Assembly: GCF_004355005.1 (NCBI RefSeq)
Contig: NZ_SMSJ01000002.1
Location: 62,001-126,000 of the forward strand
Source of the DNA: Dankookia rubra
Lineage (GTDB): Bacteria > Pseudomonadota > Alphaproteobacteria > Acetobacterales > Acetobacteraceae
Length of the DNA: 64,000 nt
Reading direction: 5' to 3'
The notes under the pieces were generated by a model. That model saw only the letters and a program-made list of their open reading frames with translations, was not told the origin of the DNA and searched no databases. Positions within the stretch are counted from its first letter, which is position 1. Each line of letters opens with the position of its first letter. Shown here one piece after another: positions 1-8,261 of the stretch. The translations under genes were made by a program, and so were the position numbers.

Positions 1-552
1 CACCGTCTCCACCGCCAGCCCGGCCCAATCGATGCCGATTCCGTATTCCCAGCGCTCGCCCGGCTCGGCGACCAGCGGCGTGGCGAGGGCCGCACGCTGG
101 CAGCCGATGATGCCGGGCACCTCGCGCGCCGTCATGTAGGCGCCGATCTCGGGGTTCCACATGTCGTAGCTGAACCCGCTGGTATGGGTCAGCAGGTGCC
201 GCAGGGTCAGGGCCTTCCGAGCCGGCCGCAGCATTGCCTCGCCACCCTCGGGGGCGAAGCCCATCAGGACCTGCGGCTGGGCGAGTTCCGGCAGCACCTC
301 GCCGATCGGCGCGTCGAGCGAGAGCCGACCGGCGTCCACCTGCCGCAGCGCCGCCGTCGCGGTGATCGCCTTGGTCATGGAGGCGATCCAGACCACCGTG
401 TCCGGCGTCATCGCCGCGGACTGGCCCACGCCGCGGCGGCCGAAGGCGCCTTCGTAGAGCGTTCCCGCGGCATTGCCGGCGGTGAAGGCGATGCCTGGCA
501 CCGCACCGCGGTCCACGGCGCCGCGCAGGATGGCGTCGATCTCGGCCTTCAT
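1..552 (-). CDS. Serine hydrolase, beta-lactamase/esterase VIII family (partial, 3' end outside window)
   Basis: The 184 visible codons run off the left edge, so the C-terminus is missing. Residues 58-61 read SMTK, the SxxK motif whose serine is the acyl nucleophile in class C beta-lactamases and family VIII esterases. Tyr170 in YGI sits where the YxN/YSx tyrosine lies in that family. There is no signal peptide, so it is probably cytoplasmic, which fits esterases of this family better than a true beta-lactamase. The ATG at 550-552 is the only sensible start. The 62-bp gap to the dehydrogenase stop upstream suggests the two genes may be cotranscribed. Substrate is unknown. Confidence 0.85.
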   Translation of the reverse strand, partial: MKAEIDAILRGAVDRGAVPGIAFTAGNAAGTLYEGAFGRRGVGQSAAMTPDTVVWIASMTKAITATAALRQVDAGRLSLDAPIGEVLPELAQPQVLMGFAPEGGEAMLRPARKALTLRHLLTHTSGFSYDMWNPEIGAYMTAREVPGIIGCQRAALATPLVAEPGERWEYGIGIDWAGLAVETV

Positions 553-614
553 GGCATCCCCTCCGCTGGCTTCCGGGAGATGCTAGGCCGTGGGGCACCG
601 CCGCCGCCAGCGTC

Positions 615-1544
615 TCAGCCGGGCTGCCCGCGCTTGTGCGCCACCAGCGCCATCAACCGCCGGTCGCGCCAGGCGCTGCGGTCCTGGATCCGCTCGACCG
701 GCAGCGCGGCGCGCCGCTCGGCGGTCACGCTGCCGACCGTCGGCGCGTCGTAGTCGTAGGGCGTCTGCTCATGGGTGATGCCGCCCATCAGCGGGCCGAA
801 ACGGCCGACGTAATCCTCGACCCCGCCCGGGGCGTTCAGGTCGATCGTCTCGAACGGCCCCATGAAGGACCAGCGCAGGCCGAGCCCGTCCTTGACGCAG
901 GCATCGACATCGGCGGCCGACATCACGCCGTCCCGCACCATGCGGAAAGCCTCGGCCACCAGCGCCGCCTGCAGCCGGTTGAGCACGAAGCCGGTGGTCT
1001 CCTTGAAGGCCACCACCGGCACCTGACCGACGCGGTCCATCAGCGCGCGGGTGCGGGCGACCACGGCCGGATCCGTCCAGGGCGCGCCGACCAGCTCGAC
1101 CAGCGGGACGAGGCAGGGCGGGTTCACCGGATGCGCAACCAGGCAGCGGCCACGTCCCGCCAGGTTGCCGGTGAACTCGCTGGCCGGGATGCCGGAGGTC
1201 GAGGACGCCAGCACCACCTCGGGCGGGCAGAGTCGGTCGAGCTCGGCGAACAATTCCTGCTTGGGCGAAAGCCGCTCCGGCCCGTTCTCCTGCACGTGGA
1301 TGGCACCGGCGACACAGTCCGCCAGCGTCGCGGCGGGGCTGATGCGGGCGAGGATCGCGTCCGGCGTCTCCGTGACCAGCCCGGCGGCGTGCAGGTCGGC
1401 CAGGCTGCCGGCGATCAGCTCCATGGCGCCCCCGGCCACGCCCTCCATCTTGTCCCAGAGCGAGACCGAGAGGCCCGCGCGAGCGAAGACCATTGACCAG
1501 GCACGGCCGATCAGCCCCGCCCCCACCACGGCCACCTTGTCCAT
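615..1544 (-). CDS. 3-hydroxyacyl-CoA dehydrogenase family protein (CRYL1/L-gulonate dehydrogenase-like)
   Basis: A 309-residue NAD-dependent dehydrogenase. The Rossmann motif GAGLIG is at residues 8-13. The catalytic region reads HPVNPP around His138 and Asn141, with Glu150 following, as in 3-hydroxyacyl-CoA dehydrogenases and lambda-crystallin/L-gulonate 3-dehydrogenase. The helical C-terminal domain contains the usual GFVLNRLQ segment. I chose the ATG at 1544 over the in-frame GTG at 1550 because the GGGAGGGG ribosome site would abut the GTG but sits about 7 bases from the ATG. The short single-domain length excludes a FadB-type fusion. Substrate (hydroxyacyl-CoA, gulonate or carnitine) cannot be read from sequence. 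Confidence 0.88.
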   Translation of the reverse strand: MDKVAVVGAGLIGRAWSMVFARAGLSVSLWDKMEGVAGGAMELIAGSLADLHAAGLVTETPDAILARISPAATLADCVAGAIHVQENGPERLSPKQELFAELDRLCPPEVVLASSTSGIPASEFTGNLAGRGRCLVAHPVNPPCLVPLVELVGAPWTDPAVVARTRALMDRVGQVPVVAFKETTGFVLNRLQAALVAEAFRMVRDGVMSAADVDACVKDGLGLRWSFMGPFETIDLNAPGGVEDYVGRFGPLMGGITHEQTPYDYDAPTVGSVTAERRAALPVERIQDRSAWRDRRLMALVAHKRGQPG

Positions 1545-1626
1545 GCGCACCCCTCCCGCTTGTCATGCACCGTTACGCGCGCGCCCATTGATCCGGGCCA
1601 TGCCGGGCGCGATGTAACGCCGCGCC

Positions 1627-1788
1627 ATGGACACGCGCAACGCGACCACCCTGCCCGCCCCGAACCCGCCCGCCCCGGCGCTGCACACCCCGCTGGTCTG
1701 GGCCTGGGGCGGCGCATTGCTCACGGCATCGCTCTGGCTCACCGCGATCATCGCGCTGTTCAACAGCCTCGGCAGCCTGTTCGACTGA
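1627..1788 (+). CDS. Small single-span membrane protein coupled to the XpaC-TelA pair
   Basis: A 53-residue open frame beginning MDTRNATTLP, with a Pro/Ala-rich N-terminus (residues 9-18) and one strongly hydrophobic segment at about residues 23-45. Its TGA overlaps the ATG of the next gene (TGATG at 1786-1790), a layout typical of translational coupling. It points away from the divergent dehydrogenase, and the 82-bp gap between them must hold both promoters. I do not recognise a family. That it is a real gene is inferred from the stop/start overlap and the clean hydrophobic segment. No obvious strong ribosome-binding site precedes the ATG. Confidence 0.6.
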   Translation: MDTRNATTLPAPNPPAPALHTPLVWAWGGALLTASLWLTAIIALFNSLGSLFD

Positions 1789-2537
1789 TGCTGCGCGACC
1801 TGCTTGATGGCTGGATCGGGCTCCGCGCCCGCTGGCGCGGCTACGGCCTGCCGGTCTTCGCCTCGCCCCTGCTGCCGGCCGGGCTGATCGCCGCGATCGG
1901 CGGGGACGAGCAAATTGTGCTCGGCTCTGCGCTCGGCTTCGGCGCCAGCCTGCTGGCGGCGCGGGTGCTGCGGCGCGGGCGGCAGGGCGACACCAACCGC
2001 GCCGCCTGGATCACCGCGGTGGGTACCGGGCTGGCGGCGCATTTCGCCGCCGATCTCGGCACCATCTTCCCCTTCGTCATGGCCGGCGGCGCCCTGCTCG
2101 GCACCCGCCTGATGTACACCGCCCTGCCCGAGGCCGCGCCGCCGCCGCCGCGCGAGCCGCCGCCGGCGCCACCAGGCCCGATCGAGGAGAGCCGCGCCCG
2201 GCTGGCGCGGATCGAGGCGGTGGCCGCCCGCTTGGCCGACCCGCGGCTGCGCGGCGTGGCGGATGCGATGGAGGGCGTGCTGGACGACCTGACCGCGCGG
2301 CCGGACCGGCTACCGATGGCGCGGCGCTTTCTGACCGTCCACCTCGATGGGGTCGAGCGCATCGTCCAGCGGCTGGAGGCCGGGGCCGAGGCGCCGGGCA
2401 ACCTGCCCTCCCTGCTGGACGAGCTGACCCGCACCGCGACGGAACTGCGCGGCCGGCTCCGGCATGAAGAGACCGAGGCATTGGAGATCCAGGTGAAGGT
2501 CCTCTCGGACCGCCTGCACGAGGAGGGCTATCGATGA
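1788..2537 (+). CDS. XpaC-like membrane protein (5-bromo-4-chloroindolyl phosphate hydrolysis family)
   Basis: 249 residues. Several hydrophobic segments fill residues about 22-105, then a Pro-rich linker at about 113-130, then a charged helical C-terminal half. This layout, and the position immediately before telA, match the XpaC/YceG-type partner known from Firmicutes xpaC-telA operons. The family assignment rests mostly on architecture and context. The start overlaps the stop of the small membrane protein and its own stop overlaps the telA start, so all three genes are probably coupled. The biochemical role of XpaC proteins is not established; the historical name reflects an indirect phenotype. 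Confidence 0.68.
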   Translation: MLRDLLDGWIGLRARWRGYGLPVFASPLLPAGLIAAIGGDEQIVLGSALGFGASLLAARVLRRGRQGDTNRAAWITAVGTGLAAHFAADLGTIFPFVMAGGALLGTRLMYTALPEAAPPPPREPPPAPPGPIEESRARLARIEAVAARLADPRLRGVADAMEGVLDDLTARPDRLPMARRFLTVHLDGVERIVQRLEAGAEAPGNLPSLLDELTRTATELRGRLRHEETEALEIQVKVLSDRLHEEGYR

Positions 2538-3667
2538 GCGGCACCGGAACCAAGACAGGAACCCGGCTTCCCGTCATCAACCCTGAAGCTTTGCAGGCCG
2601 CGCTGGAAGAGGTGCCGGAGGGCCGCGAGGCGGCGGTGCGCGACCTCGCCGCGCGGATCAACATCGCCGATCCCGGCAGCATCCTGCGTTTCGGGCAGGA
2701 GGCGCAAAACCGCGCGACGCTGGCCGCCGACGCCATGCTGGAAGGCGCGCGCAACCGCGAGGCCGGCGAGGCCGGCGTCACGCTTTCGACCCTGCTCGGC
2801 ACGCTGCGCGGCTTCGACATGCGCGGCCTGGCGGAGAAGCCCGGCTTCTTCGCCCGCATCTTCAACAAGGCCGGCGCCGAGACCGCCAAGGTCGTGCAGC
2901 GGTACGAGACCATCAAGGGCCAGGTCGAGGAGGTTGGCGACAGGCTGGATAGCCACCGGACCAAGCTGCTGGAGGATGTCGAGAAGCTGGAGCGCCTCTA
3001 CCGCGCGACGCTCGACTGGTTCCATGCCCTCGGCGACCACATCGCCGCCGGCGAGACCGTGCTGACCCGCGTCGACCAGGAGGCCGTGCCGGCCATGGCG
3101 CGGGAGGTCGAGGGCGGCGACAGCGTCGCGGCGCAGCGGCTGCGCGACCTGCGCAGCGCGCGGGACGAGCTGGAGCGCCGGGTGCACGACCTGCGGCTGA
3201 CGCGGCAGGTGGCGATGCAGGCACTGCCCTCGATCCGGCTGATCCAGGAGAACGACAAGGCGCTGGCCGCCAAGATCCAGAGCGTCATCGCCAATACCGT
3301 GCCGCTCTGGCGGCAACAGCTCGCCCAGGCCCTGGCGATCCAGACCATGCGGGAGGCCGGGCGGACGCTGAAGGAAGCGACCGACCTGACCAACGACCTG
3401 CTGGTCGGCAATGCCGAGCGGCTGCGCCAGGGCAACCTCGAGGCGCGCACCCAGCTAGAACGCGGAGTCTTCGACATCGAGGCGGTGAAGCGGGCCAATG
3501 CGTCGCTGGTGGCGACCATCGAGGACAGCCTGCGCATCGCCCAGGACGCCCAGGCGCAGCGGGCCAGCGCGACAAAGGAGCTGGAGAAGGCCGAGGGCGA
3601 GATCCGCCGCGCACTGCTGGCGGCCAAGGCCTCGGGTGGCCCCGGGCAGGGCGCCCGCGCCGGTTGA
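2534..3667 (+). CDS. telA: TelA family toxic anion resistance protein
   Basis: 377 residues with no membrane segment, almost entirely helical and heptad-like, as expected of TelA/KlaA proteins linked to tellurite and other anion or cell-envelope stress resistance. The central block with GVTLSTLLGTLRGFDMRGLA and the long helices after it resemble the TelA Pfam domain. The ATG at 2534 overlaps the preceding TGA by four bases (ATGA). The protein probably works with the membrane-anchored XpaC-like partner. Mechanism is unknown for the family, and tellurite itself may not be the natural stress. Confidence 0.85.
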   Translation: MSGTGTKTGTRLPVINPEALQAALEEVPEGREAAVRDLAARINIADPGSILRFGQEAQNRATLAADAMLEGARNREAGEAGVTLSTLLGTLRGFDMRGLAEKPGFFARIFNKAGAETAKVVQRYETIKGQVEEVGDRLDSHRTKLLEDVEKLERLYRATLDWFHALGDHIAAGETVLTRVDQEAVPAMAREVEGGDSVAAQRLRDLRSARDELERRVHDLRLTRQVAMQALPSIRLIQENDKALAAKIQSVIANTVPLWRQQLAQALAIQTMREAGRTLKEATDLTNDLLVGNAERLRQGNLEARTQLERGVFDIEAVKRANASLVATIEDSLRIAQDAQAQRASATKELEKAEGEIRRALLAAKASGGPGQGARAG

Positions 3668-3737
3668 TGGGTTGAACTTCTGGCTTGCCCGCGTCGTGGT
3701 TGCACCCTAGGTGCTGTCGCAGCGCAGGAGACGCCAG

Positions 3738-4709
3738 ATGCCCGGAACCAGCCGCCGTCAGATCCTTGCCGCCGCGACGCTGCTCGCGGTGCCCGCCCTA
3801 GCCCGGGCGCAGGCTTGGCCCAACGGCCCGATCCGCATCGTCGTTCCCTTCCCGCCCGGCGGCAGCGTCGATGCTGTGGCCCGGCTGGTGCAGCCGTACC
3901 TGCAGACCGAACTCGGCGTCTCCGTCGTCATCGAGAACCGGGCGGGCGCCTCGGGCGCGCTGGGCGCGGCGCAGGTGGCGCGGGCGGCGCCGGACGGGCA
4001 GACCTTCCTGCACGTCGTCGACACCCATGCGGTGAACCCGGCGCTGATCCCCAACCTCGGCTACGACACCCAGAAGGACCTCTCGCCGGTGCTGCTCTTC
4101 GGCACCGCGCCGATGGTGGTGACCACGCCGAAGGGCCGGCCCTGGGCGGATTTCCCGGCCATGCTGGCGGCGGCCAGGGCGAAGCCGGACACGATCACCT
4201 TCGGCACCATCGCCAACGGATCGCTGGCGCACCTGACCATGATGCTGCTGCAGAAGGCGACAGGGGTCGGCTTGGTGCACGTGCCCTATCGCGGCGGTGG
4301 GCCGCTGGCGATCGCCGCCGCTGCCGGCGAGGTCGACCTGCCGACTGCGACCGGCACCATCTTCGCGCAGCAGATCCAGGCCGGCAGCCTGCGGGTGCTC
4401 GCCAGCACCGGCCCGAAGCGCTGGTCCGGCGGGCCGGAGGCGCCGACGCTGAAGGAACTCGGCATCCCGGTGGAAGCCGAGGCCTTCTGGGGTGCATTGG
4501 CCCCGGCCGGCACCCCGGCGGCAATCCAGGCCCGCTATGCCGAGGCGCTGCGCAAGGCCATGGTGGTGCCCGCGGTGCAGGACCGGCTGGTGAATGTCAT
4601 GGGCATGGACCTGGCCCCGCGCGGCGGCGCCTACTTTCGCGACTTCCTTGCCCAGCAGATCGGGACCTGGGGCAAGGTCGTCCACGACAACGCGATCAAG
4701 CCGGACTAG
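3738..4709 (+). CDS. Tripartite tricarboxylate transporter substrate-binding protein (Bug/TctC), copy 1
   Basis: 323 residues. The N-terminus SRRQILAAATLLAVPALARA is a twin-arginine-like signal ending near residue 24. The mature start carries the Bug hallmark IVVPFPPGGSVDAVAR, then ENRAGASGALGA, both lining the ligand cleft in this family. Bug proteins bind carboxylates or similar small anions in the periplasm. The ATG at 3738 follows AGGAGA at 3726-3731; an upstream in-frame GTG at 3711 lacks such a site. No TctA/TctB membrane genes are nearby, so it is an orphan receptor. A diverged paralogue lies directly downstream. Confidence 0.93.
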   Translation: MPGTSRRQILAAATLLAVPALARAQAWPNGPIRIVVPFPPGGSVDAVARLVQPYLQTELGVSVVIENRAGASGALGAAQVARAAPDGQTFLHVVDTHAVNPALIPNLGYDTQKDLSPVLLFGTAPMVVTTPKGRPWADFPAMLAAARAKPDTITFGTIANGSLAHLTMMLLQKATGVGLVHVPYRGGGPLAIAAAAGEVDLPTATGTIFAQQIQAGSLRVLASTGPKRWSGGPEAPTLKELGIPVEAEAFWGALAPAGTPAAIQARYAEALRKAMVVPAVQDRLVNVMGMDLAPRGGAYFRDFLAQQIGTWGKVVHDNAIKPD

Positions 4710-4710
4710 T

Positions 4711-4766
4711 GAAGATCGATGAGGGATCCGGGGAGGATACCTGCACCCCGGCTCTTGGAGTGCCTC
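4711..4766. repeat. Half-length copy of the dispersed intergenic palindromic repeat
   Basis: The gap between the two Bug genes reads GATGAGGGATCCGGGGAGGA followed by TACCTGCACCCCGG. It closely matches the right arm of the full element at 14358-14500, which reads GATGAGGGGTTCGGGGAGAA followed by TACCTTCTCCCCGA. Only this one arm is present. It can fold as a short G/C hairpin just upstream of the ribosome site of the second Bug gene. Confidence 0.55.
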
Positions 4767-4768
4767 GA

Positions 4769-5716
4769 ATGTACCGTCGCTCGTTGCTTGCCTTCTTTTC
4801 GACCCCCGCCGTCGCCCAGACCTGGCCGGGCGGGCCGGTCCGCATCATCGCCCCCTTTCCGCCCGGCGGCAGCGTCGACACGATCGCCCGGCTGCTGGTG
4901 CCCGCGTTGCAGGCCAGCCTCGGCGTGCCGGTGGTTATCGAGAACCGCTCGGGTGCCGCCGGCGCGCTCGGCACCGCCGCGGCGGCGCGGGCGCTGCCGG
5001 ATGGACTGACCTGGGTGCTGGTCTTCGACAGCTTCGCCACCGCCAATGCGCTGAACCCGCAGGCCGGCTTCGACGCCCGGCGCGACTTCGCCCCGGTCAT
5101 GCTGCTGGCCACCGCGCCGATGCTGCTGACCGCGCCGCTCGGCCGCCCGTGGCACAGCCTCGGGGAGGTCGCGGCCGCGGCGCGGGCGAAGCCCGACACG
5201 CTGACCTACGGCACGGTCGGCACCGGCAGCCTGGCGCACCTGACCATGGAAGTCTGGCAGCAGGCCGCCGGCCTCAAGCTGATCCACGTGCCCTATCGTG
5301 GCGGCGGGCCACTGGCGACGGCGGCGGCCTCGGGCGAGGTCGACCTTGCCATCGCCTCCCGCGTCGGGCTGGGCGGCCAGGTCGGCACGCGGCTGCGCGC
5401 GCTGGCGCAGAGCGGGGCGAAGCGCTCCCCCGCGCTGCCGGACTTGCCGACCTTCGCCGAGGCCGGCTTCCCCGGCGTCGCCGCGGAGGCCTTCTGGGGC
5501 ATGCTCGGCCCCGCTGGCACGCCGGGCCCGGTGCTGGCGCGGTTCCATGCCGCCCTGGCCGCGGCGCTGGCGGATCCGGCGACGCGGCAGCGGCTGGAGG
5601 AGGGCCAGGGCGTCGACATCGTCGCTTCCTCGCCTGAAGCCTTCGCCGCCTTCCTCGACACCCAGACCGCGGAATGGGGCAAGGTGGTGCGGGAGCGCGG
5701 CATCAAGGCGGATTAG
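4769..5716 (+). CDS. Tripartite tricarboxylate transporter substrate-binding protein (Bug/TctC), copy 2
   Basis: 315 residues. The signal peptide is unusually short (MYRRSLLAFFSTPAVAQ), followed by the Bug motif IIAPFPPGGSVDTIAR and ENRSGAAGALG. It is similar along its whole length to the upstream copy, including the HVPYRGGGPLA block and the C-terminal WGKVV(R/H) segment, so the pair is a tandem duplication that has diverged. GGAG at 4757-4760 sits 8 bases before the chosen ATG. The frame stays open far upstream into copy 1, but only as a shadow. The TAG stop overlaps the stop of the convergent YidB-like gene. Ligand unknown. Confidence 0.92.
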   Translation: MYRRSLLAFFSTPAVAQTWPGGPVRIIAPFPPGGSVDTIARLLVPALQASLGVPVVIENRSGAAGALGTAAAARALPDGLTWVLVFDSFATANALNPQAGFDARRDFAPVMLLATAPMLLTAPLGRPWHSLGEVAAAARAKPDTLTYGTVGTGSLAHLTMEVWQQAAGLKLIHVPYRGGGPLATAAASGEVDLAIASRVGLGGQVGTRLRALAQSGAKRSPALPDLPTFAEAGFPGVAAEAFWGMLGPAGTPGPVLARFHAALAAALADPATRQRLEEGQGVDIVASSPEAFAAFLDTQTAEWGKVVRERGIKAD

Positions 5717-6336
5717 CCCTCGCGGTCGGGCCCGGCTGATTTCGGGCCGAGCAGGCCGGAGGCCGGCGCCGCCGCGTCGGAGGTTGTCCCGGTGCCGAAG
5801 CGCGGCATCCCGGCCTCCGCGCCCGCACCCTGGCCGGCGTGGTGCAGCGCGCCGCCACCCGCCCCGCCGAGCGGTGCCGCCGCCGCCCCGCCGCGCGGCA
5901 TCTGGCCCCCGGCGCCCATGCCGACCGCGCTGCCCGGCACGTCGGGTTGGCCCGGCACGGCGCCGGCCGACGCATCGTCGCCCGGCTTCGGCAGGTGCCC
6001 CTCCGGCGTCATAGCATCCACCAGCTTCGGCAGCACCTGGCTGAGCAACGCGAGCAGGCCCGGGCGTTCCATCCCGGCTTCCCGCGCCATGCTGTCGGCC
6101 TCGGCCCCCTGGAAGGCGCGGTCGAGTTCCTGCGGCTGGACCGGGCGGTTCTCCCCGCTGCCGATCCAGCTCTCGACGCGGTCGCCGAGTCCCGCGTTGC
6201 GCAGCCGATCGACCAGTGCCTGCAGCCCGGAAGCGCCGGGCTGGCCGCCCATCAGGTGATTGAGGATGCGGTCGAGCGGCGTGCCCTTCATGTCGTTCAG
6301 CGCAGCGCCGCCCAGGCGCGACAGGAACTCGCTCAT
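5713..6336 (-). CDS. YidB/DUF937-like protein with Gly/Ala/Pro-rich tail
   Basis: 207 residues, soluble. Residues 1 to about 110 (MSEFLSRLGGAALNDMKGTP, then GLQALVDRLRNAGLGDRVES and the WIGSGENRPV turn) resemble the YidB family, small helical proteins of unknown function. The remaining half is low-complexity Gly/Ala/Pro, probably disordered. The ATG at 6336 lies 9 bases from GGAGGAG; another ATG at 6345 overlaps that site and is less likely. The TAA stop shares bases with the TAG of the convergent Bug gene (5713-5716), so the two transcripts overlap at their ends. Confidence 0.72.
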   Translation of the reverse strand: MSEFLSRLGGAALNDMKGTPLDRILNHLMGGQPGASGLQALVDRLRNAGLGDRVESWIGSGENRPVQPQELDRAFQGAEADSMAREAGMERPGLLALLSQVLPKLVDAMTPEGHLPKPGDDASAGAVPGQPDVPGSAVGMGAGGQMPRGGAAAAPLGGAGGGALHHAGQGAGAEAGMPRFGTGTTSDAAAPASGLLGPKSAGPDREG

Positions 6337-6462
6337 TGCCCGCATCTCCTCCACTTGGCGCGGCGATAAAGCGCGAGCCGGCCAGGCGTTGCGGCCGAAT
6401 GCCTTGACCCGGCGCCCCGCCGGATGTCCCATGCGCGACCTTATTCCATGGGAGAGAACGCC

Positions 6463-7530
6463 ATGCGCGCCTGGGCCGTCGTCGAGACCGGGAAGCCCCT
6501 GCAGGAAATCGAGATGCCGACGCCGGAGCCGAAAGGCGCCGAGGTGCTGCTCGAAGTCACCCATGCCGGCGTCTGCCATTCCGACCTGCATATCTGGGAA
6601 GGCGAGTACGACCTCGGCAGCCGCGGCAAGATGCGGCTGACCGACCGCGGCGTGAAGCTGCCGCTGGCGATGGGCCACGAGATCGTCGGCCGCGTGGTCA
6701 AGCTCGGCCCGGATGCGGCGAACCAGGGCAGCAAGGTTGGCGACCTCCGCGTGGTCTACCCCTGGGTCGGCTGCGGCAAGTGCGCGGTCTGCCAGCGGGA
6801 CGAGGAGAACATGTGCCTCTCGCCGCGCAGCCTCGGCGTCTACCAGAACGGCGGCTACGCGACGCACGTGCTGGCGACGCATGTGAAGCACCTGGTCGAC
6901 ATCGAGGGCGTCGATCCGGCGCTGGCGGCGACCTATGCCTGTTCGGGCGTCACGGTCTATTCCGCCATCAACAAGCTGCTGCCGATGGACCCGAACGAGG
7001 CGATCGTGCTGGTTGGCGCGGGCGGGCTCGGTCTGAATGCGGTCGCCATCCTCAAGGCGCTCGGCCACAAGCGGATCTGCATCGTCGACATCGACCAGAA
7101 GAAGCTGGACGCGGCGAAGCAGCAGGGCGCGACCGACGCGGTGCTGGCGGCGGGCGAGGACACCGCGAAGCGCATCGTCGAGGCCTGCGGCGGGCCGGTG
7201 GCGGGCATCATCGACCTGGTGAACGGCACCCAGACCAGCCGCTTCGCCTTCGATGCGCTGCGCAAGGGCGGCAAGCTGGTGCAGGTCGGGCTGTTCGGCG
7301 GCGAGATGAACATCCCGCTGCCGCTGATGCCGATCCGCGCGCTCACCGTCCAGGGCAGCTACGTGGGCGACGTGAAGGAGCTGCGCGCGCTGATCGACAT
7401 CGCCAAGAAGGGCCAGATCCCGGCGATCCCGGTGGAGCTGACGCCGCAGAGGAACGCGGACGCCGTGCTCAACCGGCTGAAGAGCGGCCAGATCACCGGC
7501 CGCGTCGTGCTGGTCGGCGAGGCGGCCTGA
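6463..7530 (+). CDS. Zinc-dependent medium-chain alcohol dehydrogenase
   Basis: 355 residues. Catalytic zinc ligands are visible in GVCHSD and in GHE. The structural zinc loop GCGKCAVCQRDEENMC supplies four cysteines. The nucleotide-binding motif VGAGGLGLNA is intact. The reaction is NAD(P)-dependent oxidation of an alcohol or reduction of an aldehyde in the cytoplasm. GGGAGAG upstream selects the ATG at 6463 rather than the earlier ATG at 6424. The gene is divergent from the YidB-like gene and followed by a strong hairpin at 7540-7563. Substrate range is not readable from sequence. Confidence 0.93.
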   Translation: MRAWAVVETGKPLQEIEMPTPEPKGAEVLLEVTHAGVCHSDLHIWEGEYDLGSRGKMRLTDRGVKLPLAMGHEIVGRVVKLGPDAANQGSKVGDLRVVYPWVGCGKCAVCQRDEENMCLSPRSLGVYQNGGYATHVLATHVKHLVDIEGVDPALAATYACSGVTVYSAINKLLPMDPNEAIVLVGAGGLGLNAVAILKALGHKRICIVDIDQKKLDAAKQQGATDAVLAAGEDTAKRIVEACGGPVAGIIDLVNGTQTSRFAFDALRKGGKLVQVGLFGGEMNIPLPLMPIRALTVQGSYVGDVKELRALIDIAKKGQIPAIPVELTPQRNADAVLNRLKSGQITGRVVLVGEAA

Positions 7531-7539
7531 GCCGACAAG

Positions 7540-7563
7540 GGGCCGGGGCGCCTGCCCCGGCCC
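7540..7563. terminator. Perfect 10-bp hairpin between convergent genes
   Basis: GGGCCGGGGC (7540-7549) and GCCCCGGCCC (7554-7563) pair perfectly around a GCCT loop. It lies 9 bases after the alcohol dehydrogenase stop and just before the stop of the convergent nitroreductase. There is no T-run, so if it terminates transcription it does so without the classic U-tract. Confidence 0.6.
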
Positions 7564-7569
7564 GCGGCC

Positions 7570-8205
7570 CTAGCCGCCCTTCGCCACGCCCCAGGTCTCG
7601 CCCCAGTTGTCGAGGTAGGTGATCTCTTCCAGCGGGCCGCGGCCGACCGGGCCGAAATTCCCCATCGGCCAGCCGATCGGCAGGATGGCGTAGCTGTGCA
7701 CGCCAGGCGGCAGGCCGAGCGCCGCTTCCGCCTCCGCCTCGAAGATCAGGTGCCGCGTCGTGAGCGTGGCGCCGAGGCCGAGCGCGCGGGCCGCCAGCAG
7801 CATGTTCTGCACCGCCGGGTAGATCGAGGCGCCGGACCAGCGGGTCGGTTTGTCGTCCATCAGGCAAGCGATGATCCAGACCGGCGCCTCGGCATAATGG
7901 TCGGTCAGGTATTCCACCGCCTGGTGCTGGCGGTGGTAGCGCGCCGCATCGCTGCCGGGCGGCGGCGCGCTGCCGGCGTAGCGCGGGCCGATCACCTCGT
8001 CATAGGCCCGCTTGTACCAGCCCTGTACGGCCTGCTTCCGCGCCGGATCCTTCAGCACCAGGAAGCGCCATTTCTGCGTGTTGCCGCCATTCGCCGCCGA
8101 GGCGCCGGCCCGCAGGATGCGCACGACCAGCTCGTCCGGCACCGGGTCCGGCTTCAGCCGGCGCATGGCGCGGGTGGTGTGCATGATCTCGAAGACGTCG
8201 GTCAT
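7570..8205 (-). CDS. Nitroreductase family FMN-dependent oxidoreductase
   Basis: 211 residues. The N-terminal MHTTRAMRRLKPDPVPDE is the family's FMN phosphate-binding start, followed by GASAANGGNTQKWRF, and the C-terminal LPIGWPMGNFGPVGR closes the flavin site. Such enzymes reduce nitroaromatics, quinones or enones with NAD(P)H as homodimers; the true substrate is unknown. It is the last gene of a minus-strand run (cupin, DUF4239 protein, nitroreductase), with 56 bp to the gene upstream, so it may be cotranscribed. Confidence 0.9.
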   Translation of the reverse strand: MTDVFEIMHTTRAMRRLKPDPVPDELVVRILRAGASAANGGNTQKWRFLVLKDPARKQAVQGWYKRAYDEVIGPRYAGSAPPPGSDAARYHRQHQAVEYLTDHYAEAPVWIIACLMDDKPTRWSGASIYPAVQNMLLAARALGLGATLTTRHLIFEAEAEAALGLPPGVHSYAILPIGWPMGNFGPVGRGPLEEITYLDNWGETWGVAKGG

Positions 8206-8261
8206 GGCCGCGGTTCCCTCCCTCTCGGCCGCAGCCTGTCACCGGACGGCGCGTCGCGCCA

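Noticed and set aside
3815-4768. N-terminal extension of the second Bug gene into the first
   Set aside because: The extension is a frame-shifted shadow of copy 1; a signal peptide and ribosome site mark the true start at 4769.
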